Source: Flavobacterium plurextorum (GTDB lineage: Bacteria; Bacteroidota; Bacteroidia; Flavobacteriales; Flavobacteriaceae). Taken from it: 64,000 nt of DNA. The position numbers and the translations under genes were made by a program. The notes beneath the pieces were generated by a model. The model saw only the letters and a program-made list of their open reading frames with translations. It made no database searches and was not told the DNA's origin. Position 1 is the first letter of the stretch; every line of letters begins with the position of its first letter. Below are positions 52,760 to 60,635 of this stretch, piece by piece. The stretch covers positions 32,496-96,495 of the forward strand of contig NZ_MUHD01000032.1 of NCBI RefSeq assembly GCF_002217395.1. Direction: 5' to 3'.

Positions 52760-54516
52760 TATTTAATGTTTATTCCAAATGGCATCATTGCCTGCACGCC
52801 TTTTTGTCTTTGAAATCTTTTAACTTGCTCGATAAGCAGATAATTTTCTTCTCCAATTTCTTCTTTTATAAACGCCTCTTTCGATTTTGCAAAAGGAAGA
52901 TTAGCCATTAAATCGCTAAAAGTTTTTTCGTACTCAGGATAGTTTTGTGTGCTGTAATCTTTGATCTTAGCAATTTTAGCAGCTTCAGCAATAGCGTCAT
53001 TAAGACCGCCTATTTTATCTACTAATCCAATTTTTACAGCTTCAGATCCAGACCAAACTCTTCCTTGAGCAATAGAATCAACTTGAGCGAAAGTCATTTT
53101 TCGACCTTCAGCAACGTGCGTAACAAAATTTTTGTAAATCTGTTCAACTCCTTCAAGTGTAAAAGCTTTAAATTTTTCATCAAGCGGCACAAACGGACTG
53201 TAATTTGCTGAATTTTCGTGTGTTTTAACCTGTTCTGTATAAATTCCTAATTTAGTAGCCAGCGGCGTGAAATTTGGCAATACTCCAAAAACACCTATAG
53301 AACCCGTAATAGTATTGCTTTCGGCAAAAATCTTATTTGCATTACAAGCAATATAATAACCTCCAGAAGCCGCATAATTTCCCATTGAAACCACAACTGG
53401 TTTTACCTTTTTAGTGATTTCAATTTCTCTCCAAATTAAATCTGAAGTTAAAGCGCTTCCGCCTGGACTGTCAATTCTAAGAACAATTGCTTTTACATCT
53501 TCATTTTTTCGAGCTTCTTGCAGCGAACGACGCATTGAGCCTTCGCCAATCACAGTTACATCACCTTCACCGCCAACAATCTCGCCTTGAGCGTATATAA
53601 TAGCAATTTGATTATCAGCAGTATTTGTTAAAGCAGTAGTGATATTGTTTTGAGTGTAATCTAAAATAGAAATTTTATTATAATCATCATCTCCAGTCAC
53701 TTTCAAAGCTTTTTTGATGGCATTATGATAAACATCTTCATAAGCAACAATGTCAACTAAGCGTTCTGCTTTTGCCATTGTAGGAGTTCTAGCCAATAGA
53801 CCATTTGCTATTTCATTTAATTTGGCAACAGGAATATTTCTGCTTTTCGAAATGTCGCTGCAAACTGTTGTCCAAATAGAATTTAAAAGCGCAGTAACTT
53901 GTTCTCTATTTGCATCACTCATTTTATTTTCTAAAAATGGCTCAACAGCACTTTTATATTTTCCGTGACGGATAACTTCCATATGAATCCCTGATTTTTC
54001 TTGAAAGTCTTTAAAGAACATAATTTCAGACGAAAGTCCTTTAAAATCTAAATCTCCAGCTGGATTCAAATAAACAGTATTGGCAACAGAATTTAAATAG
54101 TATTCTTTTTGAGAATAAGTATTGGCATAAGCCCAAACAAATTTTCCTGATTTTTTGAAGCTTTCAAGTGCATTTCGTAAATCTTTGTATTGAGCCAATC
54201 CTAAAGATGATTCATCATTTAAAATCGAGATTCCCTTAATATTACTGTCTGTTTTTGCCGCTTCAATTGCATTAATAACATCCGTTAAACCAACTCCTTT
54301 TTTTTCTGAAAAAACAGTTACCCATGGATCTTTATACTTACCCGCATAATCGTTACTGATTTGTTTTAGATTTAATTCTATAACCGAATCATTTTTTACT
54401 GAAACCTTGTCTTCTCCTCCAAAAATGGCTCCAATTAGAATAACTCCAAAAAAGAAGATCATGATAAATACAAAAATACCAATAACAGTGGCGATTACAT
54501 TTCCTAAAAATTTCAT
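52759..54516 (-). CDS. sppA: Signal peptide peptidase SppA (67K type)
   Basis: A membrane-anchored serine-lysine peptidase that clears signal peptides. One N-terminal membrane helix (residues about 9-30) is followed by two peptidase S49 domains. The catalytic Lys lies in RHGKYKSAVEPF of the first domain and the catalytic Ser in SMGNYAASGGYY of the second, as in E. coli SppA. Length (585) fits the long form. The C-terminal segment is basic. Confidence 0.95.
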   Translation of the reverse strand: MKFLGNVIATVIGIFVFIMIFFFGVILIGAIFGGEDKVSVKNDSVIELNLKQISNDYAGKYKDPWVTVFSEKKGVGLTDVINAIEAAKTDSNIKGISILNDESSLGLAQYKDLRNALESFKKSGKFVWAYANTYSQKEYYLNSVANTVYLNPAGDLDFKGLSSEIMFFKDFQEKSGIHMEVIRHGKYKSAVEPFLENKMSDANREQVTALLNSIWTTVCSDISKSRNIPVAKLNEIANGLLARTPTMAKAERLVDIVAYEDVYHNAIKKALKVTGDDDYNKISILDYTQNNITTALTNTADNQIAIIYAQGEIVGGEGDVTVIGEGSMRRSLQEARKNEDVKAIVLRIDSPGGSALTSDLIWREIEITKKVKPVVVSMGNYAASGGYYIACNANKIFAESNTITGSIGVFGVLPNFTPLATKLGIYTEQVKTHENSANYSPFVPLDEKFKAFTLEGVEQIYKNFVTHVAEGRKMTFAQVDSIAQGRVWSGSEAVKIGLVDKIGGLNDAIAEAAKIAKIKDYSTQNYPEYEKTFSDLMANLPFAKSKEAFIKEEIGEENYLLIEQVKRFQRQKGVQAMMPFGINIK

Positions 54517-54558
54517 ATGTATATTTTTTTAATAAGTATCAAAAAGATTGATTTGTTA

Positions 54559-54566
54559 CAAATATA
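54559..54566 (-). promoter_or_regulatory. -7 element TATATTTG of sppA
   Basis: Exact TAnnTTTG match on the minus strand, 42 bases before the sppA ATG. Confidence 0.5.
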
Positions 54567-54689
54567 ATCTAAAATCGATTTAACTTTTGTATGCGCAATA
54601 TCGAAATATCTGTAGTTTTTACATTTTTGATCGTCTAATTAAAGATAGTATATTTTGTAAGATAAGTATGGTTTGAAGTTGGAATATTT

Positions 54690-54697
54690 TATATTTG
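54690..54697 (+). promoter_or_regulatory. -7 element TATATTTG of the CarboxypepD_reg-like gene
   Basis: Exact TAnnTTTG match 21 bases before the ATG at 54719. Confidence 0.5.
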
Positions 54698-54718
54698 ATA
54701 AAAATAAGTACTGTAAAT

Positions 54719-55909
54719 ATGAAAGATAAGATTGTCTTGTTGAGCTTTTTTCTTCTCTTTGGTTTTTATGCCGAAGCACAAAAAATACAAACTAAAAAAG
54801 TGGTGGTTGATAAATTGACAAAACTGCCATTGGAAAAAGTAAATGTTTATAATTTAAAAGATAACTCGATAACAAATGAAGAGGGTTATTTTTCTTTTAT
54901 TACAGATTATAATGAATTGAATTTTAGTTTGATTGGTTATGAAAGCCTTAAACTTAGTTTTGAGGAAGTAAATAAACGAGATACAATTTTTTTACAAAGC
55001 AAAACAATTGAGCTTGAAGAAGTAGTAGTGGGCGGTGAAATGGCTATAATGAAAAAGGCCTATGTTAAAATGAAGGAAAACTATATACTAGAACCTTATA
55101 ATGAAAATTTCTTTTTGCGATGTGTTTTGAAAAGAAATGATGAATTAGTGAGACTGCAGGATATTTATGGAAAAGTATCAAGAAAAAGTATTTTTAAAAC
55201 CAAAACACAACCAGATAATAAATGTGAAGTTGAGATTTTGAATATGAGGAAAGTTGGAATTAAGGATAAAGAAGATTTTATTTATTTTGAATTTCAAAGC
55301 TTTGAAAAATTATTTGACATCAATGCAATTATAGTTATAAAATTGGAAGACTTCGAACTTACACAGGAAAAAAATGCAGCGAATAATTTTTTTAAAATTA
55401 GTTTTAGTAAAAAAATAGATAATTCTGTTGGGCAAAAAACAAGCGGTTATTTTATAATTAATAAGGAGGATTATGCAATTGTCGAAACACACTTTGATCT
55501 TTATGATGATGGAGAAAAAGTACCGTTTCAAAAAAAGGGTAGTGTCGAATATCGAACAACTGTTTTTAAAACAACATCAAATTATAGAAAGAACAGCAGT
55601 ACCAATAAATATTATTTAAATAATGCAAAATCAGATGTTAGAGTTGAACTGCTTGGTAACGAAAAGGTTCCAAAAGCTTTTTATGATTATTCGACCAATT
55701 TTTTTGTAACGAATAGTTTTATTGCCGAAAAAGCAAAATCAAATTTGTCTATGGATAAAGATATTTTTAAAGTAAAATATCCATATTCAGAACAATTTTG
55801 GAAAAGTCAAAACCAATTGCCTCTAACGAGCGATTTAAATACATTTTTAAAACGAGTTTCAGAAAACAAAGACAATAAGAAAGAGTTTGAAGTAGTTGGA
55901 AACTTCTAA
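54719..55909 (+). CDS. Exported protein with carboxypeptidase-regulatory-like domain
   Basis: A 396-residue exported protein. The signal peptide ends near FYAEAQ, and residues about 22-95 form a CarboxypepD_reg-like sandwich (KLPLEKVNVYNLKDNSITNEEGYFSF; FSLIGYESLKLSF). The remainder, with KKAYVKMKENYILEPYNENFFLR, resembles the DUF-type C-terminal domain found with this sandwich in Bacteroidota. There is no TonB barrel. The function is unknown. The ATG at 54719 follows a -7 box. Confidence 0.82.
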   Translation: MKDKIVLLSFFLLFGFYAEAQKIQTKKVVVDKLTKLPLEKVNVYNLKDNSITNEEGYFSFITDYNELNFSLIGYESLKLSFEEVNKRDTIFLQSKTIELEEVVVGGEMAIMKKAYVKMKENYILEPYNENFFLRCVLKRNDELVRLQDIYGKVSRKSIFKTKTQPDNKCEVEILNMRKVGIKDKEDFIYFEFQSFEKLFDINAIIVIKLEDFELTQEKNAANNFFKISFSKKIDNSVGQKTSGYFIINKEDYAIVETHFDLYDDGEKVPFQKKGSVEYRTTVFKTTSNYRKNSSTNKYYLNNAKSDVRVELLGNEKVPKAFYDYSTNFFVTNSFIAEKAKSNLSMDKDIFKVKYPYSEQFWKSQNQLPLTSDLNTFLKRVSENKDNKKEFEVVGNF

Positions 55910-55967
55910 TTCTTGAAACAAATAATGTGGTTAATTCTAAAATAGTTTTAGTTAATTTGCATTTATT

Positions 55968-57101
55968 ATGAAGTCACAGCATCAAGTCGTTTTATCTATA
56001 GGCAGTAATCAAGGAAACAGGTTAGAAAACATCCAAAGTTGTATTGATTTGATACACCAGGAAGTGGGAACGGTAATCAAGGTTTCAAAGTTGTATGAAA
56101 CACCTGCCTGGGGTTTTGAGAGCGATGCTTTTTATAATTGCGCTTTACTTTTGCATACGGCTTCATCTGCACAAAAAATATTAAATCAGGTTTTAAAAGT
56201 CGAAAAACAATTAGGAAGGATTCGATCTAATAAAGAAGGATACCAATCTAGAATTATCGATGTTGATTTGATTATTTATGATGATGAAATTATCGAATCG
56301 GAAAAACTTCAGGTTCCGCATCCATTAATGCAGAACAGAAACTTTGTTCTATTGCCAATATCAGATTTAAAATTGGATTGGAAGCATCCAGTTTTTCAAA
56401 AATCAATTTCGGAGTTAATTGCTGTTTCGCCAGATGACAGCGTTTGTACAGTAGTTCAGGATCTAAAAAATCCCTTGCAGGAAATTGCACTTGAAAACTA
56501 TAATTATATTGCTTTCGAAGGTAATATTGGGGCTGGTAAAACTACTTTAGTACATAAAATTGCCGATGATTTTAATGCAAAAACAGTTTTAGAGCGTTTT
56601 GCGGATAATCCGTTTTTACCAAAGTTTTATAAAGACCAAAATAGATATGCATTTCCCCTTGAAATGTCTTTTCTAGCCGATCGTTATCAGCAATTGTCAG
56701 ATGATTTGGCGCAGTTTGATTTGTTTAAAGATTTTATCGTAGCCGATTATCATATTTTTAAATCGCTGATTTTTGCTAAAATTACATTGGCGGAAGATGA
56801 ATATCGCTTGTACCGAAACTTGTTTGATATTATCTACAAAGAAATGCCTAAGCCGGATTTGTATGTTTATTTATATCAAAATACAGAGCGACTCCTTCAA
56901 AATATAAAGAAACGAGGCAGAAGCTACGAACAAAATATAGAAGCAGAATATTTAGATAAAATCAATAATGGTTATTTAGAATACATTAAATCTCAGTTTG
57001 ATTTAAATGTTTTGATTATTGATGTTTCTAATCGTGATTTTGTAAAAAAGCAAGAAGATTATCTTTTTGTTTTAGACGAAATTAGAAAGAAATTGAATTA
57101 A
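55968..57101 (+). CDS. folK: FolK (HPPK) fused to a deoxynucleoside kinase
   Basis: Residues 1-160 are a 6-hydroxymethyl-7,8-dihydropterin pyrophosphokinase: VVLSIGSNQGNRLENIQ, ETPAWGFESDAFYNCA and RIIDVDLIIYDDEII. After a short linker, residues about 177-377 are a P-loop deoxynucleoside kinase with FEGNIGAGKTTLVHKI, LADRYQQLS and a C-terminal KKRGRSYEQNIEAEYLDKIN lid region. The fusion thus joins a folate step with deoxynucleoside salvage, both linked to dTMP and nucleotide supply. I see a single continuous frame with no stop between the parts. Fusions of this kind are known from related Bacteroidota. Confidence 0.92.
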   Translation: MKSQHQVVLSIGSNQGNRLENIQSCIDLIHQEVGTVIKVSKLYETPAWGFESDAFYNCALLLHTASSAQKILNQVLKVEKQLGRIRSNKEGYQSRIIDVDLIIYDDEIIESEKLQVPHPLMQNRNFVLLPISDLKLDWKHPVFQKSISELIAVSPDDSVCTVVQDLKNPLQEIALENYNYIAFEGNIGAGKTTLVHKIADDFNAKTVLERFADNPFLPKFYKDQNRYAFPLEMSFLADRYQQLSDDLAQFDLFKDFIVADYHIFKSLIFAKITLAEDEYRLYRNLFDIIYKEMPKPDLYVYLYQNTERLLQNIKKRGRSYEQNIEAEYLDKINNGYLEYIKSQFDLNVLIIDVSNRDFVKKQEDYLFVLDEIRKKLN

Positions 57102-57120
57102 GATAATTAGATAATTATCT
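57101..57120. terminator. Palindromic hairpin between convergent folK and CHU_C genes
   Basis: AGATAATT and AATTATCT around AGAT, followed by TTTT. It is AT-only and overlaps the stop codons of both genes, so termination is uncertain. Confidence 0.45.
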
Positions 57121-59313
57121 TTTCAGTGAAAAATGACCTCTTAAAATAGGTTGTGTATTATCTATTTTTAAAGCATACCAATAATCAGAAGCAGGCAAGA
57201 GAGTTTTGTCGAATGTTCCGTCCCAACTCATTTTAGATGCATTTAGCTGGGCAATCAACTTCCCGTATCGATCAAAAATAGTAACCTGCGCCTCAGGATA
57301 ATTTTCCATTCCGGTAACCTCCCAAGTGTCATTATAAGAATCATTGTTCGGAGTGAAAAATGCTGGAAAAATAAGAACAACAAAATTTTGCATATCCAAT
57401 CCACAGCCATTTTTATCTCGAGCATACGCAGTTTGCAATCCACCCGGAACATCATAAAATGTATTTGAATCCTGAAAGTTTATTCCATCAACAGAATATT
57501 CAAAATAAGCAGTTTCTTTTTTAAGATAAATCACAACTTTTGTTCCGCTGACGCCAATTCGATCCATTTGCGGAACCTCATATTCTTCAACCGTAATTGT
57601 CTTTTGACTTGTACAATTTTCAGGAGCAGGACTTGTTACAGCAACAGTGTATTTGCCTCCTTTATTAACGGTAATTCTTGGAGTAGTTTCATTATTATTT
57701 GACCATAAATAACTCATCCCAGAAATACCAGCATCTAATGTTATAGTTTGAAATTGGCATAAAGACAAAGTTTCATCTGTAACAACTGGAGCAGTATAGA
57801 TGGTAACAGAAACCGGAATACGATTGGTATTGACACAGCCGTTATTTGAAGCTTCCGCGTAATAAGTTGTATTTGTTGATATAGCAGGTGTTTGAAAACT
57901 ATTGCCTGTAAAAATACTGGTACCGCCAGTTGAGTTAGTGTACCAATTGATAAGTCCAATATTTGAACTCGCTTGTAAAGTTACGCTTCCAGAACCGCAT
58001 CTTGAAACATTCGAAGAAACGGAAGTTGGAGTATCTGGAGTTTTATTAACCGTTGCAATTACTGATTTTCTGTTTATTTCACAACCTGCATCAGCATAAT
58101 AAGTTGTAGTTGTTGTTATTGGTGATGGAGTTGTGTAAGTATTTCCAGTTCCTAATAAAGTTCCGCCTGTAAGTGAGTCATACCAGCTAATAGTGGCGCC
58201 GGCAGTTGCAGTCGCGTTTAAAGTAAAGTTTCCTGAGTCACAAACGGGATTTGGAGTAAGTAAAGATGTTATTTCAGGAATTGTAATTTTTGTACTTGCA
58301 GCAATTTGTAAAGGCGCTTCGCCTGGCATTCCGCCATATTCAACAATGTAGCCTTTTGGTTGATAAGGATCGCCTGAAATTAATGATCCTGTATTTGGTA
58401 AATCGTTCCAAGAGCCTTTTATTCCTACGCCAGGTTGTGTAATATGTGCATAATCTTCATTTCCTTGGTTGTTTGGTTCACCAGTGTTCCAAAAAGCAAA
58501 ATTTGGTGTTGAGCCATTTGCAGTTCCGTTCCAAAAAACAGTACCAGTTTCAGGGCCGGTAACCCATTTCCAAACGCCTTCAGTTTCTGCATCACTTCCG
58601 CCGATCCATCCAGTTCCTGAGGCTTGTTCACCAATTAATTTAGCTTCGTCAGCAGATAAAATAGTTGCGAGATAACCTTGTAATCCATAATAAGTGCTTG
58701 ATTCTGCTGCAGTTTTAGCACTCGACCAAGTAATGCCAATACTTGGCGCAAATAAATAAAAATGTTGTGTCGATGGAAGATAATTGGCTTGACCAATCGT
58801 TATAGAAAAAGTTCTTGTGCCAGAGGCTGTCGCTGAGGAATTAGAATATACAACATCCTTAATTGCATTAACAAAATCGGAATACAAGATATTTGCTCCT
58901 GTTGAACTATATAGTCGTAATTTTCCGGCGGTCACATCCCAGCTTGTTGTAATAGCAGGATGAGAGGCTGCGTTTGAAAGTTCTAGTTTGTCAAGACCAT
59001 TTGAATAACCAGATGAAATTTGAATGTAAACTGCTTGAGTAGATGGTTCAGCAGGATCATGAGTTATAGTAATGGTCTCTACAATTTTTATAGTGCTTTG
59101 CGGACAGTAAAATTGGTTTCCAGTTGCTGTTATAACGGGAGGTGTGATAGCAAAATCTAACGTTGCATTTCTTTTTTTATTCGTTTTAAGACTGTCATGT
59201 AAGCATATGTCTCCGTACCTATTTTCAGTTTTAAAATTCTCATTTGCATGAGTTTTTACCACATTTAAAAGAAGTAGTAAAAACGATATTTTAAAGAAAT
59301 TAACATTTTTCAT
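57115..59313 (-). CDS. Type IX secreted, C-type lectin and Ig-like protein with CHU_C sorting domain
   Basis: A 732-residue exported protein: a signal peptide (residues 1-23), a beta-rich module from 50 to 190, a C-type lectin-like domain at about 190-330 (WIGGSDAETEGVWKW, WNTGEPNNQGNEDYAHI with the EPN sugar-binding tripeptide, and WNDL), two Ig-like CHU-type repeats with ISWYDSLTGGTLLGTGNTY and INWYTNSTGGTSIFTGNSF, and a PKD-like module. The end is the CHU_C / gliding-motility C-terminal domain (FFTPNNDSYNDTWEV ... FDRYGKLI ... SDYWY), the type B signal for type IX secretion. It probably is a surface adhesin with calcium-dependent sugar binding. Confidence 0.92.
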   Translation of the reverse strand: MKNVNFFKISFLLLLLNVVKTHANENFKTENRYGDICLHDSLKTNKKRNATLDFAITPPVITATGNQFYCPQSTIKIVETITITHDPAEPSTQAVYIQISSGYSNGLDKLELSNAASHPAITTSWDVTAGKLRLYSSTGANILYSDFVNAIKDVVYSNSSATASGTRTFSITIGQANYLPSTQHFYLFAPSIGITWSSAKTAAESSTYYGLQGYLATILSADEAKLIGEQASGTGWIGGSDAETEGVWKWVTGPETGTVFWNGTANGSTPNFAFWNTGEPNNQGNEDYAHITQPGVGIKGSWNDLPNTGSLISGDPYQPKGYIVEYGGMPGEAPLQIAASTKITIPEITSLLTPNPVCDSGNFTLNATATAGATISWYDSLTGGTLLGTGNTYTTPSPITTTTTYYADAGCEINRKSVIATVNKTPDTPTSVSSNVSRCGSGSVTLQASSNIGLINWYTNSTGGTSIFTGNSFQTPAISTNTTYYAEASNNGCVNTNRIPVSVTIYTAPVVTDETLSLCQFQTITLDAGISGMSYLWSNNNETTPRITVNKGGKYTVAVTSPAPENCTSQKTITVEEYEVPQMDRIGVSGTKVVIYLKKETAYFEYSVDGINFQDSNTFYDVPGGLQTAYARDKNGCGLDMQNFVVLIFPAFFTPNNDSYNDTWEVTGMENYPEAQVTIFDRYGKLIAQLNASKMSWDGTFDKTLLPASDYWYALKIDNTQPILRGHFSLKR

Positions 59314-59421
59314 TTTATAAAAGTATCAATTTTATAAGAATAAAAAAATATATTTAAAAATCTAACATTTACAGCTGTTTTTCGATTTAAAAATCACAGT
59401 TTTCTGCAAACGAATGATTTC

Positions 59422-59964
59422 TTAATTGTTATTCGGCCAGTTTAGTTTTTGAAATAAATCCCAAACTACAATTCCTGCACTAACCGCTATATTCAAAGAA
59501 TGTTTTGTTCCTAATTGAGGAATTTCGATACAGCCGTTGCAAATAGCTACAGCTTCTTGTGCAACGCCGTAAACTTCATTTCCAAAAACCAAAGCATATT
59601 TTTGATTTTTTTCCACTTTAAAATCTTGAAGAAAAATAGAGCTTTCCACTTGTTCAATGGCTAGTGTCATTACATTTTCTTTTTTAAGATTCTCGATAAC
59701 TTCTAATACATTTTCATGGTGTTCCCAAGCAACTGTTTCAGTTGCGCCAAGAGCTGTTTTATGAATCTCTTTATTTGGAGGTGTTGCAGTGATACCGCAT
59801 AGAATGATTTTTTCGATCAAAAAAGCATCCGAAGTTCTAAAAACAGATCCAATATTGTGCAAACTGCGAATATCATCCAAAACTAATATTAAAGGAGTCT
59901 TGTCTGATTTTTTGAAATCTTCAATTGATTTGCGCTCTAGTTCGCTGTTTTCTAGTTTTCTCAT
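59422..59964 (-). CDS. TrmH/SpoU family RNA 2'-O-methyltransferase
   Basis: A 180-residue SPOUT methyltransferase. Motif 1 lies in LVLDDIRSLHNIGSVFRTSDAF, motif 2 in LVFGNEVYGVAQEAV, and motif 3 in IEIPQLGTKHSLNIAVSAGIVVWDL. It uses S-adenosylmethionine to modify RNA ribose; whether tRNA or rRNA is the target is not certain from this length. The ATG at 59964 is used. Upstream on the same strand is the DUF1573 gene, separated by a terminator. Confidence 0.9.
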   Translation of the reverse strand: MRKLENSELERKSIEDFKKSDKTPLILVLDDIRSLHNIGSVFRTSDAFLIEKIILCGITATPPNKEIHKTALGATETVAWEHHENVLEVIENLKKENVMTLAIEQVESSIFLQDFKVEKNQKYALVFGNEVYGVAQEAVAICNGCIEIPQLGTKHSLNIAVSAGIVVWDLFQKLNWPNNN

Positions 59965-59986
59965 TTGTATAAATTCAGGTCATAAA

Positions 59987-60015
59987 AAAAGCTTCCAAAG
60001 ATAAGGAAGCTTTTT
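59987..60015 (-). terminator. Terminator of the DUF1573 gene
   Basis: AAAGCTTCC and GGAAGCTTT with an 11-base loop on the minus strand, followed by seven T residues. Confidence 0.85.
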
Positions 60016-60038
60016 CGATTATTTTATTGTTTTTCAGA

Positions 60039-60476
60039 TTAGCTTTTTACTGGATCTGGTAAAACTGTACCTTTAATAGTAAGTACTTTTGTTGGTTGTC
60101 CTTCAGCGTTAGAAGTAACAGTTACTGTTTTTGTAAAAGCACCAACTCTGTCAGTAGCATATTTTACACCAATAATACCTTTAGCACCAGGAGCAATCGG
60201 CTCTTTTGGAGTTGTTGGTACAGTACATCCACAAGATCCTGTTGTGTTTGTAATAATTAACGGTTTTGTTCCGTTGTTAACAAAAACAAACTCACGTTTT
60301 CCATCAGCATTGTGAGCGATAGTCCCGTAATCAATAGTTTCAGTTTCAAAAGCCATTCCAGCTCCTTCAATTTTAGCTACTTTGGCAGCTTTAGCAGCAG
60401 CTTTTTTAGTGCTTTGAGCGTTAGAAGCTGTAATACCAACAACTGCTAACATAGCGAATAAAATTATTTTTTTCAT
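60039..60476 (-). CDS. DUF1573 family exported protein
   Basis: A 145-residue exported protein (signal peptide ending ASNAQ, then an Ala/Lys-rich linker). It has the DUF1573 Ig-like sandwich: IDYGTIAHNADGKREFVFVNNGTKPLIITN, TGSCGCTVPTTPKEPIAPGAKG and VTVTSNAEGQPTKVLTIKG. The SCGCT motif is strictly typical of the family. Function is unknown; it may be surface exposed. Single gene with its own terminator. Confidence 0.92.
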   Translation of the reverse strand: MKKIILFAMLAVVGITASNAQSTKKAAAKAAKVAKIEGAGMAFETETIDYGTIAHNADGKREFVFVNNGTKPLIITNTTGSCGCTVPTTPKEPIAPGAKGIIGVKYATDRVGAFTKTVTVTSNAEGQPTKVLTIKGTVLPDPVKS

Positions 60477-60635
60477 CTTTTTAGATTCTTAGTTTAAATG
60501 ATTGAACAAATCTATATAAAATTCTTAAAAGTGAGCTTAAAAATAGCTTAAAATATTTTAATTTTTGAAGCCTTCAATATGCCGTTAAAAAATTATAAAT
60601 TCGCTGTCTTAATTTTCATTTAAAATATATCAATT

